A stretch of DNA of 64,000 nucleotides from Actinoplanes sp. DH11 (GTDB lineage: Bacteria; Actinomycetota; Actinomycetes; Mycobacteriales; Micromonosporaceae): assembly GCF_020873875.1 (NCBI RefSeq), contig NZ_JAHWGU010000028.1:1-64000 (forward strand), in the 5' to 3' direction. Position 1 is the stretch's first letter. The number at the start of each line of letters is the position of its first letter. The position numbers and the translations under genes were made by a program. Shown one piece after another: positions 24,734 through 32,031 of this stretch. A model generated the notes under the pieces. It saw only the letters and a list, made by a program, of their open reading frames with translations, was not told the DNA's origin and ran no database searches.

Positions 24734-24819
24734 GTGCTCACCATCGCCGTACTGCCATGACTTGTCGCCGCACCGGCATGACCCGTCGCCGTTAGCGGCA
24801 TGATCCATCGCCGTTCTGG
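24734..24819. repeat. 22-bp tandem repeats
   Basis: Three 22-bp units (24754, 24776, 24798) follow the pattern GCATGAyCCrTCGCCGTT plus four variable bases, with a shorter degenerate unit at 24734. They lie in the roughly 600-bp gene-free region between the HTH gene and the CGNR gene. No coding capacity is evident. Confidence 0.7.
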
Positions 24820-24899
24820 CGGGATCCGGTTCCCGCACCCGTTGGTGCGGGATTTCTCCGCCGGTTCTTGCCCCAGTGCCGCCCGGACGGGCCCCAGCC

Positions 24900-24987
24900 G
24901 AGATGTTGATCTGCTAGCGATACGAAATTGCTGTGATCAAGGGGTCAACACCGCGATTTCGCTACGCCAGCAGATCAACACCGCCGC
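24900..24987. repeat. Palindromic element, copy 1
   Basis: The outer arms TGTTGATCTGCTAGCGAT and its near complement (to CAGATCAACA at 24971-24980) could fold the element into a long imperfect hairpin. The element recurs at 44036. The flanks are in the same orientation in both copies, but the centre (about 24918-24962) matches copy 2 only as its reverse complement. It is a REP- or MITE-like non-coding element with no transposase nearby. Confidence 0.8.
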
Positions 24988-25111
24988 GCGGACGCCACGC
25001 AGCCGACCGCTTCCCGTCACCGAGGTCGGGCTGGGGGCGACGTAGGCCCGCGGACGCCACGTAGCCGACCGCTCCCCGTCGCCGAGGTCGGGCTGGGGGC
25101 GACGTAGGCCC
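24988..25111. repeat. 62-bp tandem duplication
   Basis: Two nearly identical 62-bp units starting GCGGACGCCACG (24988 and 25050), differing at about three positions. They abut the palindromic element. The related second palindromic copy is also followed by short tandem repeats beginning with similar sequence (ACGCAGCGGACC). Confidence 0.9.
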
Positions 25112-25166
25112 CCTGCCCAGCCGCGAGCGTGCCGGCGGGGCGTCGCCGAGCGGCCGGATGGCGCGG

Positions 25167-25769
25167 TCAGGCGCGGGCGGCGCGGCGGCGGGCGTTCTGG
25201 TTGCGGATTTTTGTGCTGGTGCCGCAGGCGTCCATGCTGCACCAGCGGCGGCTGCTGTTCTTGCTGGTGTCCAGGAACAGGCCGCGGCAGCCGGCGGCGC
25301 AGAGCTTGACGCGGGCGAGCGGGCCGGTGGTCAGCAGTTTCGCGGCGGCCACCGCGGCCGGCCACCACGCGCGGTGCAGGTGGTCGGCGGGCAGCGTCCA
25401 GACGAAGGTGTCGCCGCGCTGTTCGAGGCGGGCGGTGGCGAGCGCGGCGGCGTACCCCTGCTGGATGAGGGTGAGGTCCGCCGGGGCCGGTGGGGTGCCG
25501 CCGGCCCGGCCCGCGAAGACCCGGAAGATCGCTTCGCGCAGGGTGAGCGCCGCGGTGTGTGACGCCTGCGCGGCCTGCGGGCGCGCCGCGGCGAGGGTGT
25601 GCAGGTGGCGGGTGGCGGGTGCGTCGAGCAGCCCGGCGTACGCCGCCCAGCGCACCAGATCGCCGTATCCGGGCACGTGTTCCGGCTGCGGTGCGCCGTC
25701 GCGGCGGTCGGCGGTGTTGGCGAAGTCGAGGCAGGTGTTGCCGCCGTACAGCGCGGGGAAGCCGCTCAT
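25167..25769 (-). CDS. CGNR zinc-finger protein (ABATE domain)
   Basis: 200 residues. The N-terminal ABATE region begins FPALYGGNTCLDFANTADRR and the C-terminus has the zinc finger C-A-A-x-G-C ... RRWCSMDACGTSTKIRNQNARRR, the CGNR motif in a GT variant. The four zinc-binding cysteines are present. Members are putative stress-responsive DNA-binding regulators in actinomycetes. The ATG at 25769 gives the standard N-terminus; an in-frame upstream start would add 19 unconserved residues. It stands alone beside a repeat-rich gap. Confidence 0.9.
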   Translation of the reverse strand: MSGFPALYGGNTCLDFANTADRRDGAPQPEHVPGYGDLVRWAAYAGLLDAPATRHLHTLAAARPQAAQASHTAALTLREAIFRVFAGRAGGTPPAPADLTLIQQGYAAALATARLEQRGDTFVWTLPADHLHRAWWPAAVAAAKLLTTGPLARVKLCAAGCRGLFLDTSKNSSRRWCSMDACGTSTKIRNQNARRRAARA

Positions 25770-26287
25770 TGATCCCACCGAAACGGCTTTAGGGGGTAGC
25801 TGTGGCCGATGGCTACCGGCTACCACACTTTAGCCCGCATCAGCGCTGGTGGGGAGCGTCGGGGCATGCGCGAGTCGCGGGTGGCCGACCCGCGCAGGGC
25901 GGTGAGCTATCGTGAGCGGGAGCGCTCCCAGGTTTCGGCACGTGCCGGGCGGGCGCCAAGGTGAGAGCGCCGGTGAGAAAGCGCGCCGGGCGGGCCGGAG
26001 CCGGGGCAGTCGGCTCGGCCCGCCCGGCGCGCGGCCCGGGTTGCGGGGACGGTCCGCGACCCGGGCCGAACCCGCGGCGGCGCGTTCCTGACGGCCCGGC
26101 TTTCCGTCACCGCGTTCCCGGTCCGCATCGGCCGTCGCGCCTGCGAGTGGACCTCGGCGTCCCGGGACGCGTCGTCGTCGCTTACGCCACAACCGCCGGG
26201 CGCTACAGCGGGACAGCCTCCCGCTTCGGCCGCGGAAGCGACCGCCGGGCGGCCTCCCGTTCCGGCGGCAGAGGCGAGCGCCGGGCG
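25770..26287. other. Intergenic region, about 520 bp, no gene
   Basis: Open frames here are antisense-type arginine/proline strings. The region holds a large GC-rich hairpin (25981-26032) and, at 26200-26287, imperfect copies of the 3' end of the adjacent epimerase gene. Confidence 0.5.
25981..26032. terminator. Long perfect GC hairpin, probable terminator
   Basis: GCGCGCCGGGCGGGCCG (25981-25997) is the exact reverse complement of 26016-26032, and the 18-nt loop adds an inner AGCCG/CGGCT pair. No T-tract follows, as is usual for actinobacterial terminators. It lies downstream of the leftward epimerase gene. Confidence 0.65.
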
Positions 26288-26330
26288 CTACAGCAGGGCG
26301 GCTTCCCGTTCCGGCGGCAGCCCGACCACG
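26200..26330. repeat. Local duplications of the epimerase gene 3' end
   Basis: The last bases of the epimerase gene, from its stop at 26288 to about 26320 (CTACAGCAGGGCGGCTTCC on the forward strand), are repeated imperfectly at 26200-26235 and partly at 26250-26275. The duplicated pieces include the stop codon. They look like slippage or unequal recombination at the gene end. Confidence 0.6.
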
Positions 26331-27349
26331 GGACGGTCCGCGCGCTGCGGCGGCCCGTCCGGCAGGGACCGCAGCCACGCCCAGGTGTCGGTCACCGTGT
26401 CGCGGACCGGGCGGCAGCGCAACCCCGCCGCCACCGCCCGGGAGACGTCGCCGCCGTGCAGGAAGTCGTGCAGGGGGCCCGGCGGCAGCCACACCGGCAG
26501 CTGTGTCCAGGGTTCGATGCCGGCGTCGAGGATCGCCCGCGGGTCGGTCCAGCGCAGGTCGGCGTGCCCGCCGGTGACCTCGTTGGCGACGTCCAGGAAC
26601 TCGCCCATGGTGGTGTGCCCGGGTTCGCTGACCACGTCGTAGGGGTCGGTGCGCCCGGCGGCCGCAGCGTCGAGGACGAAGTCGGCCAGGTCGCGGGCGT
26701 CGACGTACTGCAGGGGCAGGTCGCGCGGGCCGGGCGCCAGGGTGGGGCCGCCGCGTTCGAGCCGGCGCAGCCACCAGGGCAGCCGGCCGATGTCCTCGTG
26801 CGGGCCCAGGATCAGGCCGGCGCGGGCCAGCAGCAGCGGCCCGCCGAACCGGGCGGCCGCGATCTCCCCGCGCAGCTTGTCACCGGCGTAACCGGGGTCG
26901 TCCGCGTCCACCAGCGGCGCGTCCTCACCCGAGACCCGGGTGCCGGCCTGCTCGTCGTAGTGGTACACCGACCGGCTCGAGATGTAGGTGTAGTGTCCGG
27001 CCCGCCCGGCCAGCGCCGACGCCGCCGCACCCACCACGGACGCCTGCGCCGACCACGTGTCGATCACCGCGTCGAACGTCTCGTCTCCGAGGGCGCCCAG
27101 CCCGGCGTACTCTGCGGACCCGGCGTCCCGGCTCCCGATGCCGGCGTCCGAAGGCCCGGACCCGGCACCGGAGCTGGGCGCGGAGCCGGCGTCCGCCCCG
27201 GGCGACCGATCCCCGACGAGCACCCGCACCCCGGGCACCGCCGGGCGCCGCCCCCGGTTGAGCACCGTCACCGCACAACCGCGGGCGACCGCCGCGGAGG
27301 CGACCGCCCGTCCTACGAAACCACTTCCGCCGAGCACCAGGATCCGCAT
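26288..27349 (-). CDS. NAD-dependent epimerase/dehydratase family protein
   Basis: 353 residues of extended-SDR type. ILVLGGSGFVGRAVASAA binds the dinucleotide, HYTYISSRSVYHYDEQ contains the active-site Ser/Tyr region, and LQYVDARDLADFVLDAA is the substrate-domain motif. A low-complexity insert rich in Gly, Ser and Ala (about 48-80: GADAGSAPSSGAGSGPSD...) interrupts the Rossmann fold and is probably a hypervariable loop. The product resembles actinobacterial reductases annotated only as NAD-dependent epimerases; the substrate is unknown. Confidence 0.85.
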   Translation of the reverse strand: MRILVLGGSGFVGRAVASAAVARGCAVTVLNRGRRPAVPGVRVLVGDRSPGADAGSAPSSGAGSGPSDAGIGSRDAGSAEYAGLGALGDETFDAVIDTWSAQASVVGAAASALAGRAGHYTYISSRSVYHYDEQAGTRVSGEDAPLVDADDPGYAGDKLRGEIAAARFGGPLLLARAGLILGPHEDIGRLPWWLRRLERGGPTLAPGPRDLPLQYVDARDLADFVLDAAAAGRTDPYDVVSEPGHTTMGEFLDVANEVTGGHADLRWTDPRAILDAGIEPWTQLPVWLPPGPLHDFLHGGDVSRAVAAGLRCRPVRDTVTDTWAWLRSLPDGPPQRADRPVVGLPPEREAALL

Positions 27350-27408
27350 GCGCCGAAGCCTGCCCGACGGGGCCGGCACACCGGTAGCCCGATCTGCCGG
27401 CAGCAGAT

Positions 27409-27885
27409 TCAGCGCCCGGCGGAAAACGTGGTCAGGGCCTCCACGACCAGGGCGTGGTCCTCGGCCTGCGGCAGGCCGCTGACGGTGACGACCGCGACCA
27501 CGCCGGCGCCGGTGACCCGTACCGGGAAAGCTCCGCCGTGCGCCGCGAAGAGCGCGGGGTCCACGCCCAGCTCCGCCGAGAGGCTCTGGCCCTTGGCCGC
27601 CAGCCGGCGGCCCACCAGGTAGCTGGAGGCGCCGAACCGGTGCACCACCCGCACCTTGCGCTCGATCCAGGCGTCGTTGTCGGCGGTGGCGCCGGGCAGC
27701 GCGGCGTGGAACAGCTGCTGCTCGCCGCGGCGGATGTCGACGGCGACGGGCAGCTCGCGGGTGGTGGCGAGCTCGACCAGCAGGCAGCCCAGTGCCCACG
27801 CGTCGGTCTCGGTGAAGCGGGTCAGGACCAGCCGGCGTTCCTGGTCCTCGATCCGCGCGATCAGCTCGGGGAGGTCGTCACTCAT
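27409..27885 (-). CDS. UPF0303/GlcG-HbpS-like heme-binding family protein
   Basis: 158 residues. The conserved region AWALGCLLVELATTRELPVAVDIRRGEQQLFHAALPGATADNDAWIERKVRVVHRFG is typical of UPF0303 proteins, related to the GlcG/HbpS fold, some of which bind or degrade heme. The C-terminus GAFPVRVTGAGVVAVVTVSGLPQAEDHALVVEAL matches the family. The ATG overlaps the stop of the TauE gene by 4 bp (27882-27885), so it is co-translated with that exporter. Confidence 0.88.
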   Translation of the reverse strand: MSDDLPELIARIEDQERRLVLTRFTETDAWALGCLLVELATTRELPVAVDIRRGEQQLFHAALPGATADNDAWIERKVRVVHRFGASSYLVGRRLAAKGQSLSAELGVDPALFAAHGGAFPVRVTGAGVVAVVTVSGLPQAEDHALVVEALTTFSAGR

Positions 27886-28646
27886 GCGGACAGTCTGTAC
27901 TGGTCCCAGCCGAGCTTGATGATCAGGGCCAGCACCACGACGAGCAGGATGACGCGGACGAAACCGGAACCGCGCCGCAACGCCATCCGGGCGCCGACGA
28001 TCGCGCCGCCGATGTTGCAGACGGCCATGGCCAGGCCGAGCAGCCAGGCCACGTGACCGTGGTAGGCGAACACGGTCAGCGCGCCGAAGTTCGTCGCCGT
28101 GTTGACGATCTTCGCCATCGCGGAGCCGTGCACGAAGTCGGCGCCGATCAGGGTGGTGAACGCCAGCACGAGGAAGGTGCCGGTGCCGGGACCGATCAGT
28201 CCGTCGTAGGCGGCGATGACGCCACCGGCGACGGCGACGGCCAGGCCGCGGCGCCACGGGGTGCGCCGTTCGGGCAGTTCCATCAGCCCCATCTGCGGGC
28301 GGATCGTGACGAACACGGCGACCGCGACGAGCACGACCAGGACCACCGGCCGGTACGCGGCGGCCGGCACCGCCCCGGCCAGGGCGGCCCCACAGCCGGC
28401 GCAGAGCACGGCGAGCGCGGCGGCTGGCCCCGCCACCGTCCAGTCGATCTTCGTGCGGCGGGCGTAGGTGACCGCCGCCGTACTGGTTCCGAAGATCGCG
28501 GCCAGTTTGTTCGTTCCCAGCGCGGTCGCCAGCGGCAGTTGCGGCGCGGCGAGCAGCAGGGCCGGCAGCAGCAGCAGGCCGCCACCGCCGACGACGGCGT
28601 CGACCCAGCCGGCCGCGGCGGCCGCGATCAGCAGTGTGACGATCAA
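27882..28646 (-). CDS. Sulfite exporter TauE/SafE family (TSUP) protein
   Basis: About 254 residues with eight hydrophobic helices in two repeats. The motifs GWVDAVVGGGGLLLLPALLL and YDGLIGPGTGTFLVLAF are the two TSUP signature regions. Family members move sulfonates, sulfite, thiosulfate or other organic anions. The start is inferred as TTG at 28646, because the protein must begin just before IVTLLIAAAAAGW and no ATG/GTG exists in frame there. TTG overlaps the TGA of a 30-codon ORF (28643-28735), which would explain how a weak start is used. Confidence 0.88.
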   Translation of the reverse strand: MIVTLLIAAAAAGWVDAVVGGGGLLLLPALLLAAPQLPLATALGTNKLAAIFGTSTAAVTYARRTKIDWTVAGPAAALAVLCAGCGAALAGAVPAAAYRPVVLVVLVAVAVFVTIRPQMGLMELPERRTPWRRGLAVAVAGGVIAAYDGLIGPGTGTFLVLAFTTLIGADFVHGSAMAKIVNTATNFGALTVFAYHGHVAWLLGLAMAVCNIGGAIVGARMALRRGSGFVRVILLVVVLALIIKLGWDQYRLSA

Positions 28647-28735
28647 CGCTTGCCACGTACTTTCTGCAGCCAGAGGCCGAGCATCGCGCCCGCTATGAAG
28701 ATCGTCGCGGCGCAACAGACCGCCTTGAAGAACAC
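28643..28735 (-). CDS. Candidate 30-residue membrane peptide ORF overlapping TauE
   Basis: From a GTG at 28735 with GGAG eight bases upstream, the ORF encodes one hydrophobic helix (CCAATIFIAGAMLGLWL) and a basic end (QKVRGKR). This is a typical single-pass microprotein with a positive-inside C-terminus. Its TGA overlaps the TTG start of the TauE gene (TTGA). A GTG at 28744 would add three residues. It could be a leader that couples translation or a small partner of the transporter. I know no family for it. Confidence 0.5.
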   Translation of the reverse strand: MFFKAVCCAATIFIAGAMLGLWLQKVRGKR

Positions 28736-28766
28736 GGCACTCACTCCATTGGCTAGGGTCGGCGTT

Positions 28767-29543
28767 GTGCGCCTGGCCACCTTCAACCTGCTGCACGGCA
28801 GATCGCTGTCCGACGGCACCGTACACGCCGATCGGATCCGGACCGCGATCGCCGACCTCGACGCCGACGTGCTGGGCCTGCAGGAAGTGGACCGGGCGCA
28901 GCCGCGCAGCGGCAACATCGACCTGACCGCCCTGGCCGCCGAGGCCCTGGGGGCGGGCACGCACCGGTTCGCCGCGGCGGTGGTCGGCACGCCGGGCCAG
29001 ACCTGGGAGCCGTGGCATTCCGGGGCGGACATCGCGCACCCGCAGTACGGGATCGCGCTGGTCAGCCGGTTCCCGGTGCAGCGCTGGCAGATCACCCAGT
29101 TGCCGGCGGCGCCGATGCGTTCCCCGGTCTACGTGCCCGACGGCGGGTTGCTGCTGCTGCGTGACGAGCCGCGGGTGCTGCTGGCGGCCGTGGTGGAGAC
29201 GCCGGCCGGTCCGCTGACGGTGGCGACCACGCACCTGTCGTTCGTGCCGGGCTGGAACGTGCGGCAGCTGCGGGCGGCGGTGCGCGCGCTGCGGGCCCTG
29301 CCGGCGCCGCGGGTGCTGCTCGGCGACCTGAACATGCCGGCGGGCCCGGTGCGGGCGTTCACCGGGTGGAAACCGCTGGCACGGGCGGCGACGTTCCCGA
29401 GCCCGGCACCGAAGACGCAGCTGGACCACGTGCTGGTGGATCCGCGGGGCGCGGCCGAGCTGGGCCGGGTGGTGCAGGTGCGTACCCCGCACCCGCCGGT
29501 CTCGGATCACCGCCCCCTGGTGGTCCGCTTCGAGCGCAGGTAG
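28767..29543 (+). CDS. Endonuclease/exonuclease/phosphatase family protein
   Basis: 258 residues of the EEP fold. Motifs are LATFNLLHG (N-terminal Asn), VLGLQEVDR (metal-binding Glu), TTHLSF (histidine), LLGDLNMP (GDLN) and the C-terminal VSDHRPLVV (catalytic SDH). All active-site residues are present. The GTG at 28767 lies eight bases after TAGGGT (28754-28759), a usable -10, so the transcript is probably leaderless. No signal peptide is visible, so it is intracellular; the substrate could be DNA or a phosphate ester. Confidence 0.9.
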   Translation: MRLATFNLLHGRSLSDGTVHADRIRTAIADLDADVLGLQEVDRAQPRSGNIDLTALAAEALGAGTHRFAAAVVGTPGQTWEPWHSGADIAHPQYGIALVSRFPVQRWQITQLPAAPMRSPVYVPDGGLLLLRDEPRVLLAAVVETPAGPLTVATTHLSFVPGWNVRQLRAAVRALRALPAPRVLLGDLNMPAGPVRAFTGWKPLARAATFPSPAPKTQLDHVLVDPRGAAELGRVVQVRTPHPPVSDHRPLVVRFERR

Positions 29544-30013
29544 ACGTCTTCCAGGCCGTCCTCCGGGTCCCACTGCTCGCCGATCTTGAAGAAGCCGAAG
29601 CCGGCGATGGTGGCCCGTGAGCCGGTGTTGTCGGGGCGGATGCTGGCCCGCACGGCGGTGACCCGGGGGTCGGCGTCGGCGCGGTCGAGCAGCGCGGCGA
29701 GCATCGCCTTGGCGTGCCCGCGGCGCCGGTGCGCGGGGTCGACGGAGTAGGCGACCTCGACCACGCCCTCGGCGTCCGGTGGCCCGTGGAAACCGCCGTG
29801 CCCGACGACCTGGCCGTCGTCGGCGACCGCGGCCCGGGCGATCCACTCCGCCGCGCCGGGGTCGGCGTCGATGTCGGCGAGCCGGACCTCCCACAGCCAC
29901 CGCTCGTCCACCAGGTACGGGGTGAGCCGGATGCCGGCGGCCTCGCTCGCGGCGTCCAGGTCACCGGCGACGAGGGCCTTGAGGGCGGTGGGGGAGAGCT
30001 TCACGAAACGCAT
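29507..30013 (-). CDS. GNAT-family N-acetyltransferase
   Basis: 168 residues. The acetyl-CoA motif is VVEVAYSVDPAHRRRGHAKAMLAALLDRA (motif A R-x-x-G-x-A), and FGFFKIGEQWDPEDG is the C-terminal beta-bulge region. The substrate is unknown. It is convergent with the EEP gene, overlapping its 3' end by 37 bp, and divergent from OhrR; the OhrR operator lies only 27 bp from its start and may affect it. Confidence 0.9.
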   Translation of the reverse strand: MRFVKLSPTALKALVAGDLDAASEAAGIRLTPYLVDERWLWEVRLADIDADPGAAEWIARAAVADDGQVVGHGGFHGPPDAEGVVEVAYSVDPAHRRRGHAKAMLAALLDRADADPRVTAVRASIRPDNTGSRATIAGFGFFKIGEQWDPEDGLEDVYLRSKRTTRGR

Positions 30014-30036
30014 GCCGGCATGTTAACCAGCCCACG

Positions 30037-30058
30037 ATTCAGTTGTGCACAACTGGAT
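30037..30058. promoter_or_regulatory. OhrR operator
   Basis: CAGTTGTGCACAACTG (30040-30055) is a perfect 16-bp palindrome, flanked by ATT on the left and GAT on the right. It lies between the GNAT gene and the ohrR start at 30080. OhrR repressors bind AT-containing palindromes in this position and release on organic peroxide stress. Confidence 0.75.
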
Positions 30059-30079
30059 TGCTCACTACTGTTCCGGGGT

Positions 30080-30514
30080 ATGAAGGCGAGCACGGCCCTG
30101 GACGACATGATCTGCTTCCAGCTCTACGCGGCCAGCCGCGGCATGACCGCGCTCTACCGCCCGCTGCTCGACCCGCACCACCTGACCTACCCGCAATACC
30201 TGGTGCTGCGCGTGCTCTGGCACGACGGCCCGACCACCGTGCGCGACCTCGGCCGCGCCCTCGCCCTCGACAGCGGCACCCTGTCACCGCTGCTCAAACG
30301 CCTCGAAACTCAGGGCTTCGTGCACCGGCTGCGCGACCCGGGCGACGAACGCGTCGTGGTCGTGCACCCCACGGCCGAGGGCACCGCCCTGCGGGAGCAG
30401 CTCGACGACCTCACCCAGCGGCTCATCTGCGCCACCGGGCTCACCCTCGACGAGCTCAGCACCCTGCACCACCTGCTGCACAAGGCCCGTAACCCGCGAA
30501 AGGACCTCCCATGA
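30080..30514 (+). CDS. ohrR: MarR-family organic peroxide sensor OhrR
   Basis: 144 residues. The reactive cysteine is Cys12 in DDMICFQLYAASR, the position used for peroxide sensing in OhrR. The winged helix includes PTTVRDLGRALALDSGTLSPLLKRLETQGFVHRLRDPGDERVVVVHPT, the MarR signature with the DxR wing. The ATG is at 30080. It overlaps the ohr gene by 4 bp (ATGA) and sits just downstream of a perfect palindrome, so it represses the ohrR-ohr operon and derepresses on organic hydroperoxides. Confidence 0.95.
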   Translation: MKASTALDDMICFQLYAASRGMTALYRPLLDPHHLTYPQYLVLRVLWHDGPTTVRDLGRALALDSGTLSPLLKRLETQGFVHRLRDPGDERVVVVHPTAEGTALREQLDDLTQRLICATGLTLDELSTLHHLLHKARNPRKDLP

Positions 30515-30930
30515 GCGCCCTCTACACCGCTTCGGCCACCGCGACCGGCGACGGACGCAGCGGACACGTCCGTTCCAGCGACGGCGTCCTCGACTTCGAC
30601 CTCGCCGTCCCGAAGGAGATGGGTGGCCCCGGCGGCGCCCTGACCAACCCCGAGCAGCTGTTCGCCGCCGGCTACGCCGCCTGCTTCCACAGCGCCCTCA
30701 AGCGCGTCGCCAGCATGCAGAAGGTCACCCTCGTCGACACCGCGATCACCGTCGACGTCGGCATCGGCCCGCTCCCCGCCGGCGGCTTCGGCCTCAGCGT
30801 CACCATCGAGGCCGAACTGCCCGGCCTGGACGAGGCCACCGCCAAGTCCGTGCTCGACGCCGCCCACCAGATGTGCCCCTACTCCAACGCCACCCGCGGC
30901 AACGTCGAGGTCCAGCTCACCGTCGCCTGA
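30511..30930 (+). CDS. ohr: Organic hydroperoxide resistance protein (Ohr/OsmC family)
   Basis: 139 residues, the standard Ohr length. The peroxidatic cysteine is Cys58 (AACFHSALKRVA) and the resolving one Cys122 (HQMCPYSNATRGN). The enzyme reduces organic and fatty-acid hydroperoxides, normally with lipoylated proteins as reductant. The gene is coupled to ohrR by ATGA. Confidence 0.96.
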   Translation: MSALYTASATATGDGRSGHVRSSDGVLDFDLAVPKEMGGPGGALTNPEQLFAAGYAACFHSALKRVASMQKVTLVDTAITVDVGIGPLPAGGFGLSVTIEAELPGLDEATAKSVLDAAHQMCPYSNATRGNVEVQLTVA

Positions 30931-30932
30931 CA

Positions 30933-30948
30933 CGCCCCGGCGGGGGCG
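30933..30948 (+). terminator. Hairpin after ohr
   Basis: CGCCCC and GGGGCG form a 6-bp stem with a GGCG loop three bases after the ohr stop. It is GC-rich without a T-tract. Confidence 0.5.
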
Positions 30949-31125
30949 CGCTTCACCCCAGGGAGTACGGGCAATCGTGCCCCGGGGCCACCGAAGAGCG
31001 CCCCCGCCGTCGCGTGGCGGCGCACACCGGACGGGCGTGCCGCTACGCTGGAACCTGCCACTGACGTCAGATGCGAGCGTTGCGGGCCAGGTCACCGAAG
31101 CCGTGCGCGCCGGAAAGGTTGGCCC

Positions 31126-31509
31126 ATGCGGATCGGCGAGCTCGCGGCGCGCACCGGGGTGAGTGTGCGGTCACTGCGCTACTACGAGGAACAGGGCCTG
31201 CTGACCAGCGTCCGGAGCCCCCGGGGCCAGCGACACTACACCGAGTACGAGGCGGAGCGGGTGACCCTCATCCAGTCGCTGTACGCCGCAGGCCTGTCCA
31301 GCCGTACCATCCTTGAGGTTCTGCCCTGCGTGGACGCGCCCAGCGCGGCGAACTCCGACGGCGCGCTGGAGCGGATGATGCGCGAACGGGACAGGCTGAC
31401 CGAGCACATCGCCGCTCTCACCGTCACCCGTGACGCCCTCGACGGCCTCATCGCGACCAACCGGCAGCATCGGAACTCGCTCGCCGTGATCGGAACTCGC
31501 TCGCCGTGA
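31126..31509 (+). CDS. MerR-family transcriptional regulator
   Basis: 127 residues. The N-terminal MerR HTH is RIGELAARTGVSVRSLRYYEEQGLLTSVRSPRGQRHY, followed by a coiled dimerisation helix (LERMMRERDRLTEHIAALTVTRDALDGLI). No metal-binding cysteine cluster is evident, though there is one Cys in VLPCVD. A 20-bp tandem duplication (31469-31488 and 31489-31508) at the 3' end changes the tail from an expected NSLAVS to NSLAVIGTRSP. No neighbour is an obvious target. Confidence 0.9.
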   Translation: MRIGELAARTGVSVRSLRYYEEQGLLTSVRSPRGQRHYTEYEAERVTLIQSLYAAGLSSRTILEVLPCVDAPSAANSDGALERMMRERDRLTEHIAALTVTRDALDGLIATNRQHRNSLAVIGTRSP

Positions 31510-31519
31510 GCTGATGCGG

Positions 31520-31963
31520 TCAGGCCGCCAGCCCTCGATAGACCTCCCCGCACACGTCGAGGCAGTGCGCCAGCACCGTGTCGGCGGTGAGCGGACCGGG
31601 CGTGGTGAACACGAAGATGTCGCGGTCGGCGCGCTCCACCGACGTGGTGAAGGGCGCGGCGGCCAGGGTGTGCTCGAACACGTCGGAGCCGCCCGGATGC
31701 GACAGGCCGAAAAGGATCAGGCTCTCGTCGCCGAAGCTCAGCGTCCACCCGACGCCGTCGGCGGTGGACAGGCCCATCGAGTACAGCAGGTACTCCAGCG
31801 CCGGGTCCTGCGGCAGCCGCGCGACGGCCTGCTCGACCGCGGGCTGCCCGGCCAGCGCATCACCGGTGTAATGGTCCACCCCGTCGCTGTCGTGGTGCGG
31901 TTCGACACCGTCGACGGCGTGCGCGGGGCGGCGGGCGGGGGAGGAGCGTCGCAACCAGCTCAT
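31520..31963 (-). CDS. Hypothetical protein, candidate immunity protein for the secreted nuclease-like protein
   Basis: 147 residues, soluble and acidic, without signal peptide. The body reads ALEYLLYSMGLSTADGVGWTLSFGDESLILFGLSHPGG and ERADRDIFVFTTPGPLTADTVLAHCLDVCGEVYRGLA. I recognise no domain. It lies 68 bp downstream of a large secreted protein with a nuclease-like C-terminus, on the same strand, the usual place for a cognate immunity gene. A strong hairpin (31990) separates them, so it may have its own promoter. The immunity role rests on context only. Confidence 0.7.
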   Translation of the reverse strand: MSWLRRSSPARRPAHAVDGVEPHHDSDGVDHYTGDALAGQPAVEQAVARLPQDPALEYLLYSMGLSTADGVGWTLSFGDESLILFGLSHPGGSDVFEHTLAAAPFTTSVERADRDIFVFTTPGPLTADTVLAHCLDVCGEVYRGLAA

Positions 31964-31989
31964 GCTTCCACTGTCTCTCACGATGCGGG

Positions 31990-32019
31990 CCGGGGCCCGG
32001 TGTCGCCACCGGGCCCCGG
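31990..32019. terminator. 13-bp perfect hairpin between toxin-like and immunity-like genes
   Basis: CCGGGGCCCGGTG and its exact complement CACCGGGCCCCGG flank a 4-nt loop. It is a very stable hairpin 12 bp after the toxin-like stop codon. It may terminate most toxin-gene transcripts or protect the 3' end. Confidence 0.75.
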
Positions 32020-32031
32020 AACCAGGACGGG

